A stretch of DNA of 64,000 nt from Streptococcus porcinus (lineage in GTDB: Bacteria; Bacillota; Bacilli; Lactobacillales; Streptococcaceae), in assembly GCF_900475415.1 (NCBI RefSeq), contig NZ_LS483388.1, positions 263,501 to 327,500 on the forward strand. Direction: 5' to 3'. Below, piece by piece: positions 34,098-44,150 of the stretch. The position numbers were made by a program, and so were the translations under genes. Under the pieces are notes generated by a model. The model did no database searches. It had not been told where the DNA came from and worked only from the letters and a program-made list of their open reading frames with translations. Within the stretch, counting starts at the first letter, position 1, and each line of letters starts with the position of its first letter.

Positions 34098-35250
34098 TTA
34101 CTTCCTCCTTTTCCTCTGAGCCCCAAATAAAGTTATAGAGGATGTCAACTAAGGAGGAGCGAGTAATAACTCCTTTTAGTTTATTATCTTTATCAACAAC
34201 TGGTGCGTACTTAAGTCCACGTTTAAAAATACGTTGTGCGGTGTCGCGAAGGAGTGCATCTTCTTGGACGCTAAAAGTAATTGGTGTCATTAAATCAGAG
34301 ACTAGGAGGTTTTTTTGGTAACGATTGCTGAGAGATTCTAAATCAATAACCCCAATCAGGCTATCATTTTCTGTCACTAAGAGTGAGTCAACCCTTTTCT
34401 GACGCATTAAAGAAATTGCTTCAGATAAATTTTTTTCTGCTGTGATAGAAACAGGATTAGGCAACATGATGGATTTAACTGGTGTAATATTGGACTGAGC
34501 TCGCATCAGCCGTTCTTCACCAATCATTTTTTCAACAAATTCGGTAGCTGGTTTTTGAAGTAAAGCGGTCGGCGAAGCTTCTTGAACCATTTTCCCATTA
34601 TCCATAACAATGATTTTTGTTGCTAATTTGAGAGCTTCATCCATATCATGAGTGACAAGGATAATGGTTTTTCCCATTTTTTCTTGCAGAGATTTGACAA
34701 GGTCTTGAATGCCTTCACGTGTAATTGGGTCGAGGGCTCCAAAAGGTTCATCCATTAAAATAATATCCTGATCAGCAGCCAAGGCACGGATTACCCCAAT
34801 CCGTTGTTGTTGACCACCAGATAATTCAGAAGGATAGCGATCTAAAAAATCTTCTGGAAGTTCAACAATTTTAAGTAATTCTTTGGCTTTAGCCATTTTG
34901 TCTTCCTCTGACCATTTAAGAAGTTTTGGCACAAGAGTGATATTTTCGTAAATAGTCATATGTGGCATAAGTCCGATACTCTGGATAACATAACCAATCT
35001 TTCGTCGTAACTGGACTGGATTGAATTCTGAGATATCTTTCCCTTTAAAAAGAATTTTACCGTTGCTAGGTTTTAGCATTCGATTGATCATCCGCATTAG
35101 AGTTGTTTTACCAGAACCACTAGTTCCGATAAAGCAGATAAAATCTCCCGGCATGATTTTCAAATTAATCTTATCAACAGCCACTTTATCGCCATATATC
35201 TTATTAACATTTTGGTATTCAATGATCGGTGTTTCCATTCTTATCTCCAT
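34090..35250 (-). CDS. opuCA: Osmoprotectant ABC transporter ATPase with CBS domains
   Basis: A 386-residue ATPase. Walker A GTSGSGKTT near residue 43, signature LSGGQQQR near 144 and Walker B ILMDEPFGAL, followed by two C-terminal CBS domains (about 255-375), which in OpuC/OpuA transporters sense ionic strength or cyclic-di-AMP. First gene of the minus-strand four-gene operon. Confidence 0.9.
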   Translation of the reverse strand: MEIRMETPIIEYQNVNKIYGDKVAVDKINLKIMPGDFICFIGTSGSGKTTLMRMINRMLKPSNGKILFKGKDISEFNPVQLRRKIGYVIQSIGLMPHMTIYENITLVPKLLKWSEEDKMAKAKELLKIVELPEDFLDRYPSELSGGQQQRIGVIRALAADQDIILMDEPFGALDPITREGIQDLVKSLQEKMGKTIILVTHDMDEALKLATKIIVMDNGKMVQEASPTALLQKPATEFVEKMIGEERLMRAQSNITPVKSIMLPNPVSITAEKNLSEAISLMRQKRVDSLLVTENDSLIGVIDLESLSNRYQKNLLVSDLMTPITFSVQEDALLRDTAQRIFKRGLKYAPVVDKDNKLKGVITRSSLVDILYNFIWGSEEKEEVNG

Positions 35251-35513
35251 TTTTATATTATAAATTTATGAAATAGCATGAACAATTATATTATACTATT
35301 ATTTTTAGATAAAATCAGAGTTTAAGCAATGAGGGAGGTTACTCCTCGTTAATTATTAAAGGAATCTCCATTTTATTTTGATGTAGATAGATAAAATAGA
35401 GCAACAAACTAATTCTGCAAGGAAACAAATTCAAACTTTTTGACAGCCAATTGGGAGTCGAAATTTTCTCTGATTTGTGTTAGAATAGAGCCTAAGAAAT
35501 TCAGGAGAAAACT

Positions 35514-38500
35514 ATGTCAGATTTATTCGTTAAATTAATGGAACAAATAGAAATGCCACTTGAAATGCGTACTTCAAGTGCTTTTTCGACTGCTGACATT
35601 ATTGAAGTTAATGTTCATTCAGTTTCTAGACTTTGGGAGTTTCACTTTGCATTTGAAAATATTTTGCCCATTGACGTTTATCGAGAGTTGGACTATCGCC
35701 TAACCAATACCTTCAAAGAAGCTGATATTAAAGTTAGGTTTGATATTCAGGTAAAGCAGATTGATTATTCAGAACAAGTCTTGCAAGCCTACTATCAGGA
35801 GGCGTTTGAACATGCACCTTGTAATGGAGCTTCCTTCAAGTCTAGCTTTGCAAAACTACAGGTCTCCTATCAGGAGGATAAGTTAGTTATCCATGCTCCT
35901 CGCTTTGTTAATAATGATCATTTTAGACAAAATCATATCCCAAATCTGGCTAAGCAATTAGCTGCCTTTGGCTTTGGTCAATTGGCTATTGAAATGGTCA
36001 CTAACCAAGAGATGACCCAAGAGATGACTCATTCTTTTGTCTCCAATCGCCAAGCATTACTGGAAAAAGCAGTTCAGGAAAATCTAGAGGCGCAAAAATC
36101 ATTAGAAGCCCTGCAGCCACCTGCTGATGAAGTTAACAGTAGTAAGCCAAGTTTTGACTACAAAGAAAGAGTTGCTCAAAGACAAGCAGGTTTTGAAAAA
36201 GCTGAGATCACACCAATGATTGAAGTCGAAACAGAAGAAAATCGTATTGTCTTTGAGGGTATGGTTTTTGATGTGGAACGCAAAACAACCCGTACTGGAC
36301 GTCACATCATCAATTTTAAAATGACAGATTATACTTCTAGTTTTGCTATGCAAAAATGGGCTAAAGATGATGACGAGCTTCGTAAATTTGATATGATTGC
36401 TAAGGGATCTTGGTTACGGGTTCAGGGGAATATTGAAAATAATCAATTTACCAAAAGTTTGACCATGAACGTACAACAAATTAAAGAAATTGTACATCAT
36501 AGTCGTAAGGACTTAATGCCCGATGATCAAAAACGTGTGGAATTACATGCTCACACTAACATGTCTACAATGGATGCCCTACCTACTGTTGAAAGCCTCA
36601 TTGATACGGCTGCCAAATGGGGGCACAAAGCTATTGCAATCACAGATCACGCCAATGTCCAGTCTTTTCCTCATGGTTATCATCGTGCTCGAAAAGCGGG
36701 CATCAAGGCAATCTTCGGACTAGAAGCTAATATTGTTGAAGATAAAGTTCCCATTTCTTATGATCCTGTTGATATGGATTTGCATGAAGCAACCTATGTT
36801 GTTTTTGACGTCGAGACGACAGGTTTATCAGCAATAAATAATGACTTGATTCAGATTGCGGCTTCAAAGATGTATAAAGGCAATATTATTGAGCAATTTG
36901 ATGAGTTCATTAATCCTGGCCATCCCTTATCTAGCTTCACAACTGAGTTAACAGGAATTACAGATAATCATCTGATTGGAGCAAAAACCCTCCTACAAGT
37001 TCTTGAAGCTTTTCAAGCTTTTTGTCAGGATGCCATTCTGGTTGCTCATAATGCTAGTTTTGATGTCGGTTTTATGAATGCTAATTATGAACGTCATCAT
37101 CTTCCCTTAATAAAGCAACCTGTGATTGACACTTTAGAATTTGCTCGTAATTTATATCCTGAATATAAACGACATGGTTTGGGGCCTCTGACTAAGAGAT
37201 TCCAAGTTTCATTGGATCATCACCATATGGCTAATTACGATGCGGAAGCCACTGGACGTCTGTTGTTTATTTTCTTAAAAGAAGCTCGCGAAAAACATGG
37301 GCTTACCAACTTATTGGATCTTAATACTAAGCTTGTAGCGGAAGATTCTTATAAAAAAGCTCGAGTCAAACATGCGACCATCTATGTCCAAAACCAAATA
37401 GGTTTGAAAAATATTTTCAAATTAGTTAGTCTATCAAATGTTAAGTACTTCGAAGGAGTTCCTAGAATTCCTCGGACTGTTTTAGATCAGCATCGAGAAG
37501 GTCTTCTCCTGGGGACAGCTTGTTCTGAAGGGGAAGTTTTTGATGCAGTACTTACTAAAGGTGTGGAAGCCGCTACCGAGTTAGCAAACTATTATGACTT
37601 CATCGAAATTATGCCCCCAGCTCTTTACCAACCTTTAATTGCGCGTGAATTAATTAAGGATCAAGAGGGTGTTCAGAAGGCGATATTAGATTTAATTGAA
37701 GTCGGAAAAAGGCTAAATAAACCAGTCCTTGCAACAGGTAATGTTCATTACATTGAGCCGGAAGAAGCTATTTATCGGGAAATCATTGTTCGCTCACTTG
37801 GTCAAGGTGCTATGATTAATAGACCAATTGGTCGTGGAGAGGGAGCACAACCTGCACCACTGCCTGAGGCTCATTTCAGGACAACCAATGAAATGCTTGA
37901 TGACTTTGCTTTTTTAGGTAAAGAACTAGCTTATCAGGTTGTTGTTCAAAATACCCAAGACTTTGCTGATCGCATTGAAGAAGTTGAAGTTGTTAAAGGA
38001 GACCTTTACACACCTTTTATTGATAAAGCCGAAGAAACAGTTGCTGAGTTGACTTATCAAAAAGCTTTCGAAATTTATGGGAATCCTTTGCCGGATATTA
38101 TTGATTTACGGATTGAAAAAGAGTTGACTTCCATATTAGGTAATGGTTTTGCAGTGATTTACTTGGCCTCACAAATGTTGGTAAATCGATCTAATGAACG
38201 AGGATATTTGGTAGGTTCACGTGGTTCTGTCGGATCAAGTTTTGTTGCTACTATGATTGGGATAACAGAAGTTAATCCAATGCCTCCTCATTATGTTTGT
38301 CCTAGTTGCCAACACTCAGAGTTCATTACAGATGGCTCTGTTGGGTCTGGTTATGATTTACCTGATAAGAATTGTCCAAAATGTGGGGCAAATTATCAAA
38401 AAGACGGACAAGATATTCCCTTTGAAACTTTCCTTGGCTTCGATGGAGACAAAGTACCAGATATTGACTTGAATTTTTCTGGAGATGATCAACCCAACGC

Positions 38501-39914
38501 CCATCTAGATGTTCGTGATATTTTTGGAGCTGAGTATGCTTTTAGGGCGGGAACTGTTGGTACCGTTGCAGAGAAAACAGCTTATGGTTTTGTTAAAGGC
38601 TATGAACGAGATTTTGGGAAAATGTACAGGGATGCTGAAGTTGATCGTCTTGCAGCCGGTGCAGCTGGTGTGAAACGAACAACTGGGCAACATCCAGGCG
38701 GTATTGTTGTTATTCCTAACTACATGGATGTCTATGATTTTACTCCGGTTCAATTTCCAGCAGAAGATATCACTGCTTCATGGCAGACGACCCACTTTAA
38801 CTTCCACGATATTGATGAAAATGTTTTAAAACTTGATATTTTAGGGCATGATGATCCAACAATGATTCGGAAGTTACAAGATTTGTCAGGGATTGATCCT
38901 AAATCGATTCCGGCAGACGATCCTGGTGTTATGGCCCTCTTCTCTGGTACAGAAATTTTAGGAGTTACACCTGAACAAATCGGTACTCCTACGGGGATGC
39001 TTGGTATACCCGAATTTGGAACCAATTTTGTTCGGGGGATGGTTAATGAAACTCACCCAACTACTTTTGCGGAACTTTTACAACTATCTGGTCTATCACA
39101 TGGAACAGACGTTTGGCTAGGTAACGCACAGGATCTCATTAAAGAAGGTATCGCAACCCTAAAAACAGTTATTGGATGTCGAGATGATATCATGGTTTAC
39201 CTTATGCATGCTGGTTTAGAACCTAAAATGGCCTTTACCATTATGGAAAGGGTTCGAAAAGGGCTTTGGTTAAAAATCTCAGAAGATGAGCGTAATTCAT
39301 ATATTGAAGCTATGCGCAAGAATCATGTTCCGGATTGGTATATTGAATCCTGTGGAAAGATTAAATACATGTTCCCTAAAGCGCATGCTGCTGCCTATGT
39401 TTTGATGGCTCTAAGGGTTGCTTATTTTAAGGTGCATCACCCAATCATGTACTATTGTGCATATTTCTCCATTCGAGCAAAAGCTTTTGAATTAAAAACG
39501 ATGAGTGGTGGTCTAGAGGCTGTTAAAGCAAGAATGGAAGATATAGCCCTTAAAAAGAAAAATAACGAAGCATCCAATGTTGAAAATGATTTATATACAA
39601 CACTTGAGATTGTTAATGAGATGTTGGAACGTGGTTTTAAATTTGGGAAATTAGACCTCTACAAGAGTGATGCCATAGAGTTTCAAATTGAAGGTGATAC
39701 TTTAATACCTCCTTTTGTAGCCTTAGAAGGCTTAGGTGAGAATGTTGCTAGACAAATAGTACGTGCCAGAAAAGAAGGCGAATTTCTTTCAAAAATGGAA
39801 CTTAGAAAACGCGGCGGAGCGTCACAAACTTTGGTTGAAAAAATGGATGACATGGGGATATTAGGAAATCTTCCTGAAGATAATCAATTAAGTCTCTTTG
39901 ATGATTTTTTCTAA
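35514..39914 (+). CDS. polC: DNA polymerase III alpha subunit, Gram-positive type
   Basis: The 1466-residue replicative polymerase of low-GC Gram-positives. Order: N-terminal domain, OB fold (about 230-330), PHP part ([10 protein letters not shown]), embedded DnaQ-like 3'-5' exonuclease with DVETTG near residue 430, rest of PHP, zinc-binding CPSC...CPKC near 930, polymerase palm with PDIDLNFSG, then the fingers and helix-hairpin-helix region. Length is standard. Its own transcript probably starts in the 260-bp gap after opuC. Confidence 0.98.
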   Translation: MSDLFVKLMEQIEMPLEMRTSSAFSTADIIEVNVHSVSRLWEFHFAFENILPIDVYRELDYRLTNTFKEADIKVRFDIQVKQIDYSEQVLQAYYQEAFEHAPCNGASFKSSFAKLQVSYQEDKLVIHAPRFVNNDHFRQNHIPNLAKQLAAFGFGQLAIEMVTNQEMTQEMTHSFVSNRQALLEKAVQENLEAQKSLEALQPPADEVNSSKPSFDYKERVAQRQAGFEKAEITPMIEVETEENRIVFEGMVFDVERKTTRTGRHIINFKMTDYTSSFAMQKWAKDDDELRKFDMIAKGSWLRVQGNIENNQFTKSLTMNVQQIKEIVHHSRKDLMPDDQKRVELHAHTNMSTMDALPTVESLIDTAAKWGHKAIAITDHANVQSFPHGYHRARKAGIKAIFGLEANIVEDKVPISYDPVDMDLHEATYVVFDVETTGLSAINNDLIQIAASKMYKGNIIEQFDEFINPGHPLSSFTTELTGITDNHLIGAKTLLQVLEAFQAFCQDAILVAHNASFDVGFMNANYERHHLPLIKQPVIDTLEFARNLYPEYKRHGLGPLTKRFQVSLDHHHMANYDAEATGRLLFIFLKEAREKHGLTNLLDLNTKLVAEDSYKKARVKHATIYVQNQIGLKNIFKLVSLSNVKYFEGVPRIPRTVLDQHREGLLLGTACSEGEVFDAVLTKGVEAATELANYYDFIEIMPPALYQPLIARELIKDQEGVQKAILDLIEVGKRLNKPVLATGNVHYIEPEEAIYREIIVRSLGQGAMINRPIGRGEGAQPAPLPEAHFRTTNEMLDDFAFLGKELAYQVVVQNTQDFADRIEEVEVVKGDLYTPFIDKAEETVAELTYQKAFEIYGNPLPDIIDLRIEKELTSILGNGFAVIYLASQMLVNRSNERGYLVGSRGSVGSSFVATMIGITEVNPMPPHYVCPSCQHSEFITDGSVGSGYDLPDKNCPKCGANYQKDGQDIPFETFLGFDGDKVPDIDLNFSGDDQPNAHLDVRDIFGAEYAFRAGTVGTVAEKTAYGFVKGYERDFGKMYRDAEVDRLAAGAAGVKRTTGQHPGGIVVIPNYMDVYDFTPVQFPAEDITASWQTTHFNFHDIDENVLKLDILGHDDPTMIRKLQDLSGIDPKSIPADDPGVMALFSGTEILGVTPEQIGTPTGMLGIPEFGTNFVRGMVNETHPTTFAELLQLSGLSHGTDVWLGNAQDLIKEGIATLKTVIGCRDDIMVYLMHAGLEPKMAFTIMERVRKGLWLKISEDERNSYIEAMRKNHVPDWYIESCGKIKYMFPKAHAAAYVLMALRVAYFKVHHPIMYYCAYFSIRAKAFELKTMSGGLEAVKARMEDIALKKKNNEASNVENDLYTTLEIVNEMLERGFKFGKLDLYKSDAIEFQIEGDTLIPPFVALEGLGENVARQIVRARKEGEFLSKMELRKRGGASQTLVEKMDDMGILGNLPEDNQLSLFDDFF

Positions 39915-39924
39915 AGCCAGAGCT

Positions 39925-39977
39925 ACTAGCTAGTTGGACAATCTAAAACGACTTGATTGCTTTTATTACTAACTAGT
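39925..39977 (+). promoter_or_regulatory. Two MarR operator palindromes before marR
   Basis: ACTAGCTAGT (39925-39934) and ACTAACTAGT (39968-39977) fit ACTA-N2-TAGT. The second abuts a -10-like TATAAA (39978-39983). The same motif occurs three times before the next gene, pointing to autoregulation. Confidence 0.65.
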
Positions 39978-40010
39978 TATAAAATAAAACTAATAAGGAA
40001 AGGAGGCAAA

Positions 40011-40436
40011 ATGGGAACATTTAAAAATTCAGCAGTTAAATCAATGGTAGTTATGCGTAAGGCTTTTCGAACGATTGATGCTAAGGTATCTGAAAGCTAT
40101 AAAGATCATGAATTGACCCCAACTCAATTTGCTGTTCTTGATGTTTTGTATGCTAAAGGTGACTTGAAAATTGGGGAACTAATCAACAGTATGTTAGCAA
40201 CTTCCGGTAATATGACTGTTGTTATTAATAATATGGAAAAAAAAGGCTGGGTTCAACGAATCATGTGTCCTCATGATAAACGGTCTTTCATTGTTAGTTT
40301 AACGGATGATGGCAAAGCAGTAATTGAAAAAGCACTACCAGAGCATATTGGTAAAGTTGAAGATATTTTTTCTGTTTTGACAGAGGCAGAGCAAAAAGAA
40401 TTAATTAAGCTTCTGAAAAAATTTAAAAATGCATAG
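40011..40436 (+). CDS. MarR-family transcriptional regulator
   Basis: A 141-residue winged-helix repressor. Helix-turn-helix around residues 48-72 (IGELINSMLATSGNMTVVINNMEKKG) and the wing (MCPHDKRSFIVSLTDDG) are typical. AGGAGG immediately precedes ATG 40011; the longer reading from 39957 is rejected. With operators at both promoters it probably controls itself and the FMN reductase 160 bp downstream, perhaps in response to electrophilic or oxidative stress. Confidence 0.88.
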   Translation: MGTFKNSAVKSMVVMRKAFRTIDAKVSESYKDHELTPTQFAVLDVLYAKGDLKIGELINSMLATSGNMTVVINNMEKKGWVQRIMCPHDKRSFIVSLTDDGKAVIEKALPEHIGKVEDIFSVLTEAEQKELIKLLKKFKNA

Positions 40437-40465
40437 TAACTATTATTGAATGCAAGTCGTTCTAG

Positions 40466-40499
40466 AGAAATCATTGAAAAGCAGTGATTTCTTTTTTTT
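40466..40499 (+). terminator. Terminator after marR
   Basis: AGAAATCA pairs with TGATTTCT (8 bp, 11-nt loop), followed by a T-run. It separates marR from the downstream reductase promoter. Confidence 0.75.
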
Positions 40500-40519
40500 A
40501 AATTTTTGAGTTAAGTTTC

Positions 40520-40581
40520 TTGACTTTACTAATTAGTAATAATATAATTACTATATAGTATTAATAAATCACTATTTAGTG
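40520..40581 (+). promoter_or_regulatory. FMN reductase promoter with three MarR operators
   Basis: TTGACT (40520-40525), 17 bp, TATAAT (40543-40548). Palindromes ACTAATTAGT (40528-40537), ACTATATAGT (40550-40559) and ACTATTTAGT (40571-40580) have centres 22 and 21 bp apart, covering the spacer, the start site and the early transcript on one DNA face. Confidence 0.75.
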
Positions 40582-40597
40582 AAAACAAGGAGACGAT

Positions 40598-41197
40598 ATG
40601 TCTGTTATTGCTAAACTTAAAAGTATATTCAAAGGAGAAAAGGAAATGAAAAATATTCTATTTATCGACGGCTCACTACGCAAAGGTTCATTTAATCATC
40701 AGTTAGCTCTTGAAGCAGAAAAAACTTTAGCTGGAAAAGCTAATGTTTCTTATTTGGATTGGGCTCAAGTTCCCGTTTTTAGTCAAGATCTTGAAGCTAA
40801 TGCGCCAGAAGCAGTGGTTAAAGTTCGTGAAGCTATTCAAGCAGCAGATGCTATTTGGATTTTCTCTCCAGTTTATAATTTCTCAATTCCAGGCTCAGTG
40901 AAAAATTTACTAGATTGGGCATCACGTGCACTTGACTTGTCAGATCCAACTGGCCCATCAGCAATTGGTGGTAAAGTTATTACCGTCTCATCAGTAGCTA
41001 ACGGTGGACATGATCAATTATTTGCTATCTACAATGATTTGATTCCTTTTATTCGTACAACAGTAGCAGGTGAATTCACTAAAACAACTGTAAATCCAGA
41101 AGCTTGGGGAACTGGTGTCCTTGAGATTTCAGAGGAAACAAAAGCTAGCCTCGCAAGTCAAGCAGAAGCTTTATTAGCAGCAGTCTCTAACGATTAA
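40598..41197 (+). CDS. NADPH-dependent FMN reductase family protein
   Basis: A flavodoxin-fold quinone/FMN reductase with the FMN-binding loop GSLRKGSFNHQ and FSPVYNFSIPGSVKNLLDW. Two in-frame starts both have ribosome sites: ATG 40598 (AAGGAG, 199 residues) and ATG 40646 (AAAGGAGAAAAGG, 183 residues, beginning MKNILFIDG as in most relatives). The first adds a 16-residue basic extension. Likely repressed by the upstream MarR protein. Confidence 0.82.
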   Translation: MSVIAKLKSIFKGEKEMKNILFIDGSLRKGSFNHQLALEAEKTLAGKANVSYLDWAQVPVFSQDLEANAPEAVVKVREAIQAADAIWIFSPVYNFSIPGSVKNLLDWASRALDLSDPTGPSAIGGKVITVSSVANGGHDQLFAIYNDLIPFIRTTVAGEFTKTTVNPEAWGTGVLEISEETKASLASQAEALLAAVSND

Positions 41198-41215
41198 CCT
41201 GTAAAATTATTAAAT

Positions 41216-41254
41216 AAAAAAGAAATCACAGTATAAAGCTGTGATTTCTTTTTT
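41216..41254. terminator. Bidirectional terminator
   Basis: AAAAAAGAAATCACAG and CTGTGATTTCTTTTTT form a 16-bp perfect stem with a 7-nt loop, between the convergent reductase (+) and def (-). Confidence 0.92.
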
Positions 41255-41867
41255 ATTTAATAATTAACATGCCTTCATTGATAGCGAAAGGATCAGCCTG
41301 ATTGATACGGTCATAGAACATGATACCATTGATATGATCAATTTCATGTTGAACAACGATAGCATTATAACCTTTCAATTTGATACGTTGTTTTTCACCA
41401 TCTTTGTTATAGTAATCAACAGTAACACGGGAATGACGAACAACATAGCCCTCAATTGGACGATCAACGGATAGGCAACCCTCACCTTCTGCTAGAGCAG
41501 CGTCTTGAACTGAATGTGCCACAACCTTAGGATTATACATAACTTCTTGAAGACTGTAGGCTTCTTTTGGAGGGTTCCCTTCGCTATCTTCCATGTTAGG
41601 AACTAGAACAGCGATGATACGTTTTGAAATATCTAACTGTGGTGCGGCTAAGCCAACGCCACCACGTAAATCTAATTTTTCAGCCATCACAGGATCTTGA
41701 GAATGTTTTAAAAATTGCATCATTTTTTCGCCTAGAATGATATCTTTATCACTTAAGGGAAGAGAAACCTCTTGAGCCTTTTGTCTTAGGGTTGGGTTTC
41801 CTTCACGGATGATATCGTTCATGGTAATCATGTGGCTAGCTTTTATTATTTTATCTTGTGCAGACAT
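41253..41867 (-). CDS. def: Peptide deformylase
   Basis: A 204-residue metalloenzyme that removes formyl from nascent polypeptides. All three motifs are present: [15 protein letters not shown] and QHEIDH. The insertion between motifs I and II and the length indicate type 2, typical of streptococci. Its stop codon is in the bidirectional terminator. Confidence 0.96.
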   Translation of the reverse strand: MSAQDKIIKASHMITMNDIIREGNPTLRQKAQEVSLPLSDKDIILGEKMMQFLKHSQDPVMAEKLDLRGGVGLAAPQLDISKRIIAVLVPNMEDSEGNPPKEAYSLQEVMYNPKVVAHSVQDAALAEGEGCLSVDRPIEGYVVRHSRVTVDYYNKDGEKQRIKLKGYNAIVVQHEIDHINGIMFYDRINQADPFAINEGMLIIK

Positions 41868-41958
41868 TATTACTCCTTTATTTATTCATGGAATAACTAT
41901 ATCACAAAATGAGTTATTTATAAAGCTGAGCTGATGACTTCTTCTGCGAAAGGAAAGT

Positions 41959-42588
41959 TTATTTTTGATTGCTATCTATTTCGTTGGGATTATTTCTTAA
42001 AGTAAAAGTTTTAAGTGAAAAATAGGAGGTCATGGCTAAGCTTAGTGAGGCGAAGATGTCGGTTGGATAGTGATCTCTGAGATAGATGCGAGAAAATAAC
42101 AGCAAGAGAGTCCAGATAGTGGCTATATATTTGACCAAAGTTGAGAAGATATCTTTGCGTTGAGTTAGAAAACTAAATAGAACTAAAAGTAGAAGAATCA
42201 TGCAAATACTATGGCCACTAGGAAAGCTCAGGCCTGTATCAGAAAAGAGTTGAAAGCTTGGCCGTTGTCGGTGGATAATAAATTTTAATAAGAGTGCTAA
42301 GCCAGTTGTGACAAAGTAAAAACAGAAGAGAATAAGTGTTTTTTTACCTTTATGCCGATTTAAAATAAAAAGAACCATAGCAAGAATGGTAACAATTAGT
42401 GGACTACCGATGCTAGTAATGTAGATCATGACTGTTGTTAGCCAGGGCCGATATGTTAATGCTACAAGATTAAAGAGGGCATTATCTAAATAATGAATAA
42501 TTGAAGCATTGGTCATAACTCCAATAGTTAGTAGTAAAAAAATTATCAAAAATAGGATAGTAGCAAAAAATGAGCGTTTCTTGAACAT
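41959..42588 (-). CDS. PAP2-family membrane phosphatase
   Basis: A 209-residue polytopic membrane protein with the PAP2 catalytic motifs KFIIHRQRP, PSGHS and SRIYLRDHYPTDI. Such enzymes dephosphorylate phosphatidic acid or undecaprenyl pyrophosphate. Five to six hydrophobic helices surround the active-site loops. The substrate here is not determined. Confidence 0.85.
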   Translation of the reverse strand: MFKKRSFFATILFLIIFLLLTIGVMTNASIIHYLDNALFNLVALTYRPWLTTVMIYITSIGSPLIVTILAMVLFILNRHKGKKTLILFCFYFVTTGLALLLKFIIHRQRPSFQLFSDTGLSFPSGHSICMILLLLVLFSFLTQRKDIFSTLVKYIATIWTLLLLFSRIYLRDHYPTDIFASLSLAMTSYFSLKTFTLRNNPNEIDSNQK

Positions 42589-42712
42589 ACAAGTCTCCTT
42601 TAATAAGGTTAAGCATACGCTAGAAAACTTAAATAATTCAAAAACATATTAATACGAGTGCTAATAAGTATGTAAAGAGAGATTATTAGGGATAAGTGCA
42701 ATTCTTCAGTTG

Positions 42713-42741
42713 TTGACAAGGCTTTCAAAGAAGGTTATAAT
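42713..42741 (+). promoter_or_regulatory. Consensus promoter of the small membrane protein
   Basis: TTGACA, 17-bp spacer, TATAAT: an exact match to the sigma-A consensus and the best promoter in the window, driving a 113-codon ORF. Confidence 0.85.
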
Positions 42742-42793
42742 GTGCTTGTTATTTTGAGACCCTATCAAGATTGAGTATCTTTCTATAGAAAGT

Positions 42794-43135
42794 GTGAATC
42801 GGATGAAAACTATTTTAATAATATTATTCTGGTCTTGTTTGGCCTATGTTCTTTACTCTGCTATTGATGCCAAGCTGTGGGTTACAAAGACACTTGGCTA
42901 TAACTATCTTATTAGATTTGTTGGTACAAGTAAGGGAATTGATTTGGAAGAAAGTTCTAAAGTTATGAAAAAAATTAGTATTGTTAGTGTTTCAAAGAAT
43001 CAGATGACCTATTCTGTGCAATCTAGAATTAATGATCACGCTTTGAAGGAACTGATTATGGCCGAATTTAATTTAAGAAAAGATCAAGTCATTATCCAAT
43101 CTGAGCAACTTTCAGGTGTATTAGGAGTAGCTTAG
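42794..43135 (+). CDS. Small membrane/exported protein of unknown function
   Basis: A 113-residue protein (GTG start at 42794; ATG at 42803 would give 110). An N-terminal hydrophobic stretch (TILIILFWSCLAYVLYSAI) could be a signal anchor, followed by a soluble domain of about 80 residues rich in Lys, Ile and Val. No recognised motif. The ribosome site is poor (GAAAG close to GTG) despite a perfect promoter. Real because of its promoter, codon use and isolated position; function unknown. Confidence 0.6.
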   Translation: MNRMKTILIILFWSCLAYVLYSAIDAKLWVTKTLGYNYLIRFVGTSKGIDLEESSKVMKKISIVSVSKNQMTYSVQSRINDHALKELIMAEFNLRKDQVIIQSEQLSGVLGVA

Positions 43136-43217
43136 GACCCACTGAGATACTTGTCTGCTTTTTAACAAACAAGTTAATGAAACAATCAGACTAATCTTTG
43201 TTTTTTACAAAAAGGTA

Positions 43218-43246
43218 TTGTTTCTAGAAAGCAGATTAGCTATAAT
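43218..43246 (+). promoter_or_regulatory. Promoter of candidate small RNA
   Basis: TTGTTT, 17-bp spacer, TATAAT, in a gap without any ORF and 60 bp before a strong terminator. Confidence 0.65.
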
Positions 43247-43252
43247 AAACTA

Positions 43253-43332
43253 TCTCCAAACAATATCATCCTTGACTGAGAGAGAGGATAATAAGACAAA
43301 GTAAAAGAGCCTCATTATAGGCTCTTTTTTTG
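43253..43332 (+). ncRNA. Candidate ~80-nt small RNA
   Basis: A transcript from the promoter at 43218-43246 would start near 43253. It contains hairpin 1 (TATCATCCT 43264-43272 with AGGATAATA 43285-43293, one mismatch, purine-rich loop) and a terminator hairpin (AAAAGAGCCT 43303-43312 with AGGCTCTTTT 43319-43328) ending in seven T. No start codon with a ribosome site is present. The terminator may also serve the convergent crp-like gene, so the RNA is a prediction. Confidence 0.5.
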
Positions 43333-43392
43333 CGTTATCAATAATATATTTCCAGTTGATTAGTGAAAAGGTCTAAGATCTATTCCAAATGT

Positions 43393-44057
43393 TTAATCCA
43401 AATCTGCTAGATCCTCTAAGGTTTCTTTGAAAAGGATATGATAGTATTTAAAGGAAACTTTTTCTATAATTTTGGCCTCTAAAAGTTGAGCAATGACACG
43501 ATGTAAGTGACGATAGCTAGTGCCAAAAGAATCAGCTAATAGGGTCAAGTCAAGCTGGAAGTAACCATTTTCCTCGTTTTCTAAAATATGTTTGGCAAGC
43601 CTTTCCTTTACGGTATAGCTTAGGTTTTGAGTACTTTTAATATTTTGCTTGTAAAAGTTTTTAGCTAGTTCCTGACTGATTTGATATAAGAATTCAGGAT
43701 TGGCTAATAACTTTTTTTGTTAATATGCTTTAGTTGAATCAGGTAGGTTTCTTCAAGAGCGATGACAGAAGTAACAGCATTTTGGTTGGTCAATAATTCT
43801 ATATCACCTATTAAACAAGGTCTAGCATGGGTTTCTAGGATATGCTCTTTACCATTAGATAGACGTCTGACAATCTTAATGTTGCCAGCCAAAGCATAGC
43901 CAATGAAAGTCAAAGTCTGATCTTGTTGACAAATCATTTCATTTTTATGAAAAAGGACTAACTGTAGTTCAGGCCAAAAAACCTTGGGAAAAAACTCTTC
44001 TAAGTGATATTTTTTAAGTAGTTCTTTTAATAATTTTTCGTTTGTAATCGTCTTCAT
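43393..44057 (-). pseudogene. Crp/Fnr-family regulator, frameshifted at an A7 tract
   Basis: The N-terminal part (117 codons, to 43704) is a cyclic-nucleotide-binding-like sensor domain; it ends early as ...HINKKSY. Adding one A to the seven-A run (coding strand, about 43712-43718) restores a 221-residue protein whose C-terminal part has a Crp-type helix-turn-helix (LTLLADSFGTSYRHLHRVI). The size and YeiL-like layout are normal. It is divergent from the MFS transporter, which it may control. The run could be a mutation, a sequencing error, or a phase-variable or slippage site. Confidence 0.8.
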
Positions 44058-44150
44058 TTTGGATTTATGACCTAGGTCCTATTTTTATTTCTTGCTATTG
44101 ATTATACTGAAGATAAGATAAATTAACAAGAAAAAGGACGGTTTTCCTAT

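Noticed and set aside
43393..44057. Two separate small genes
   Set aside because: The N- and C-terminal parts of one Crp/Fnr fold join exactly by a one-base change at an A-run, so a single broken gene is simpler.
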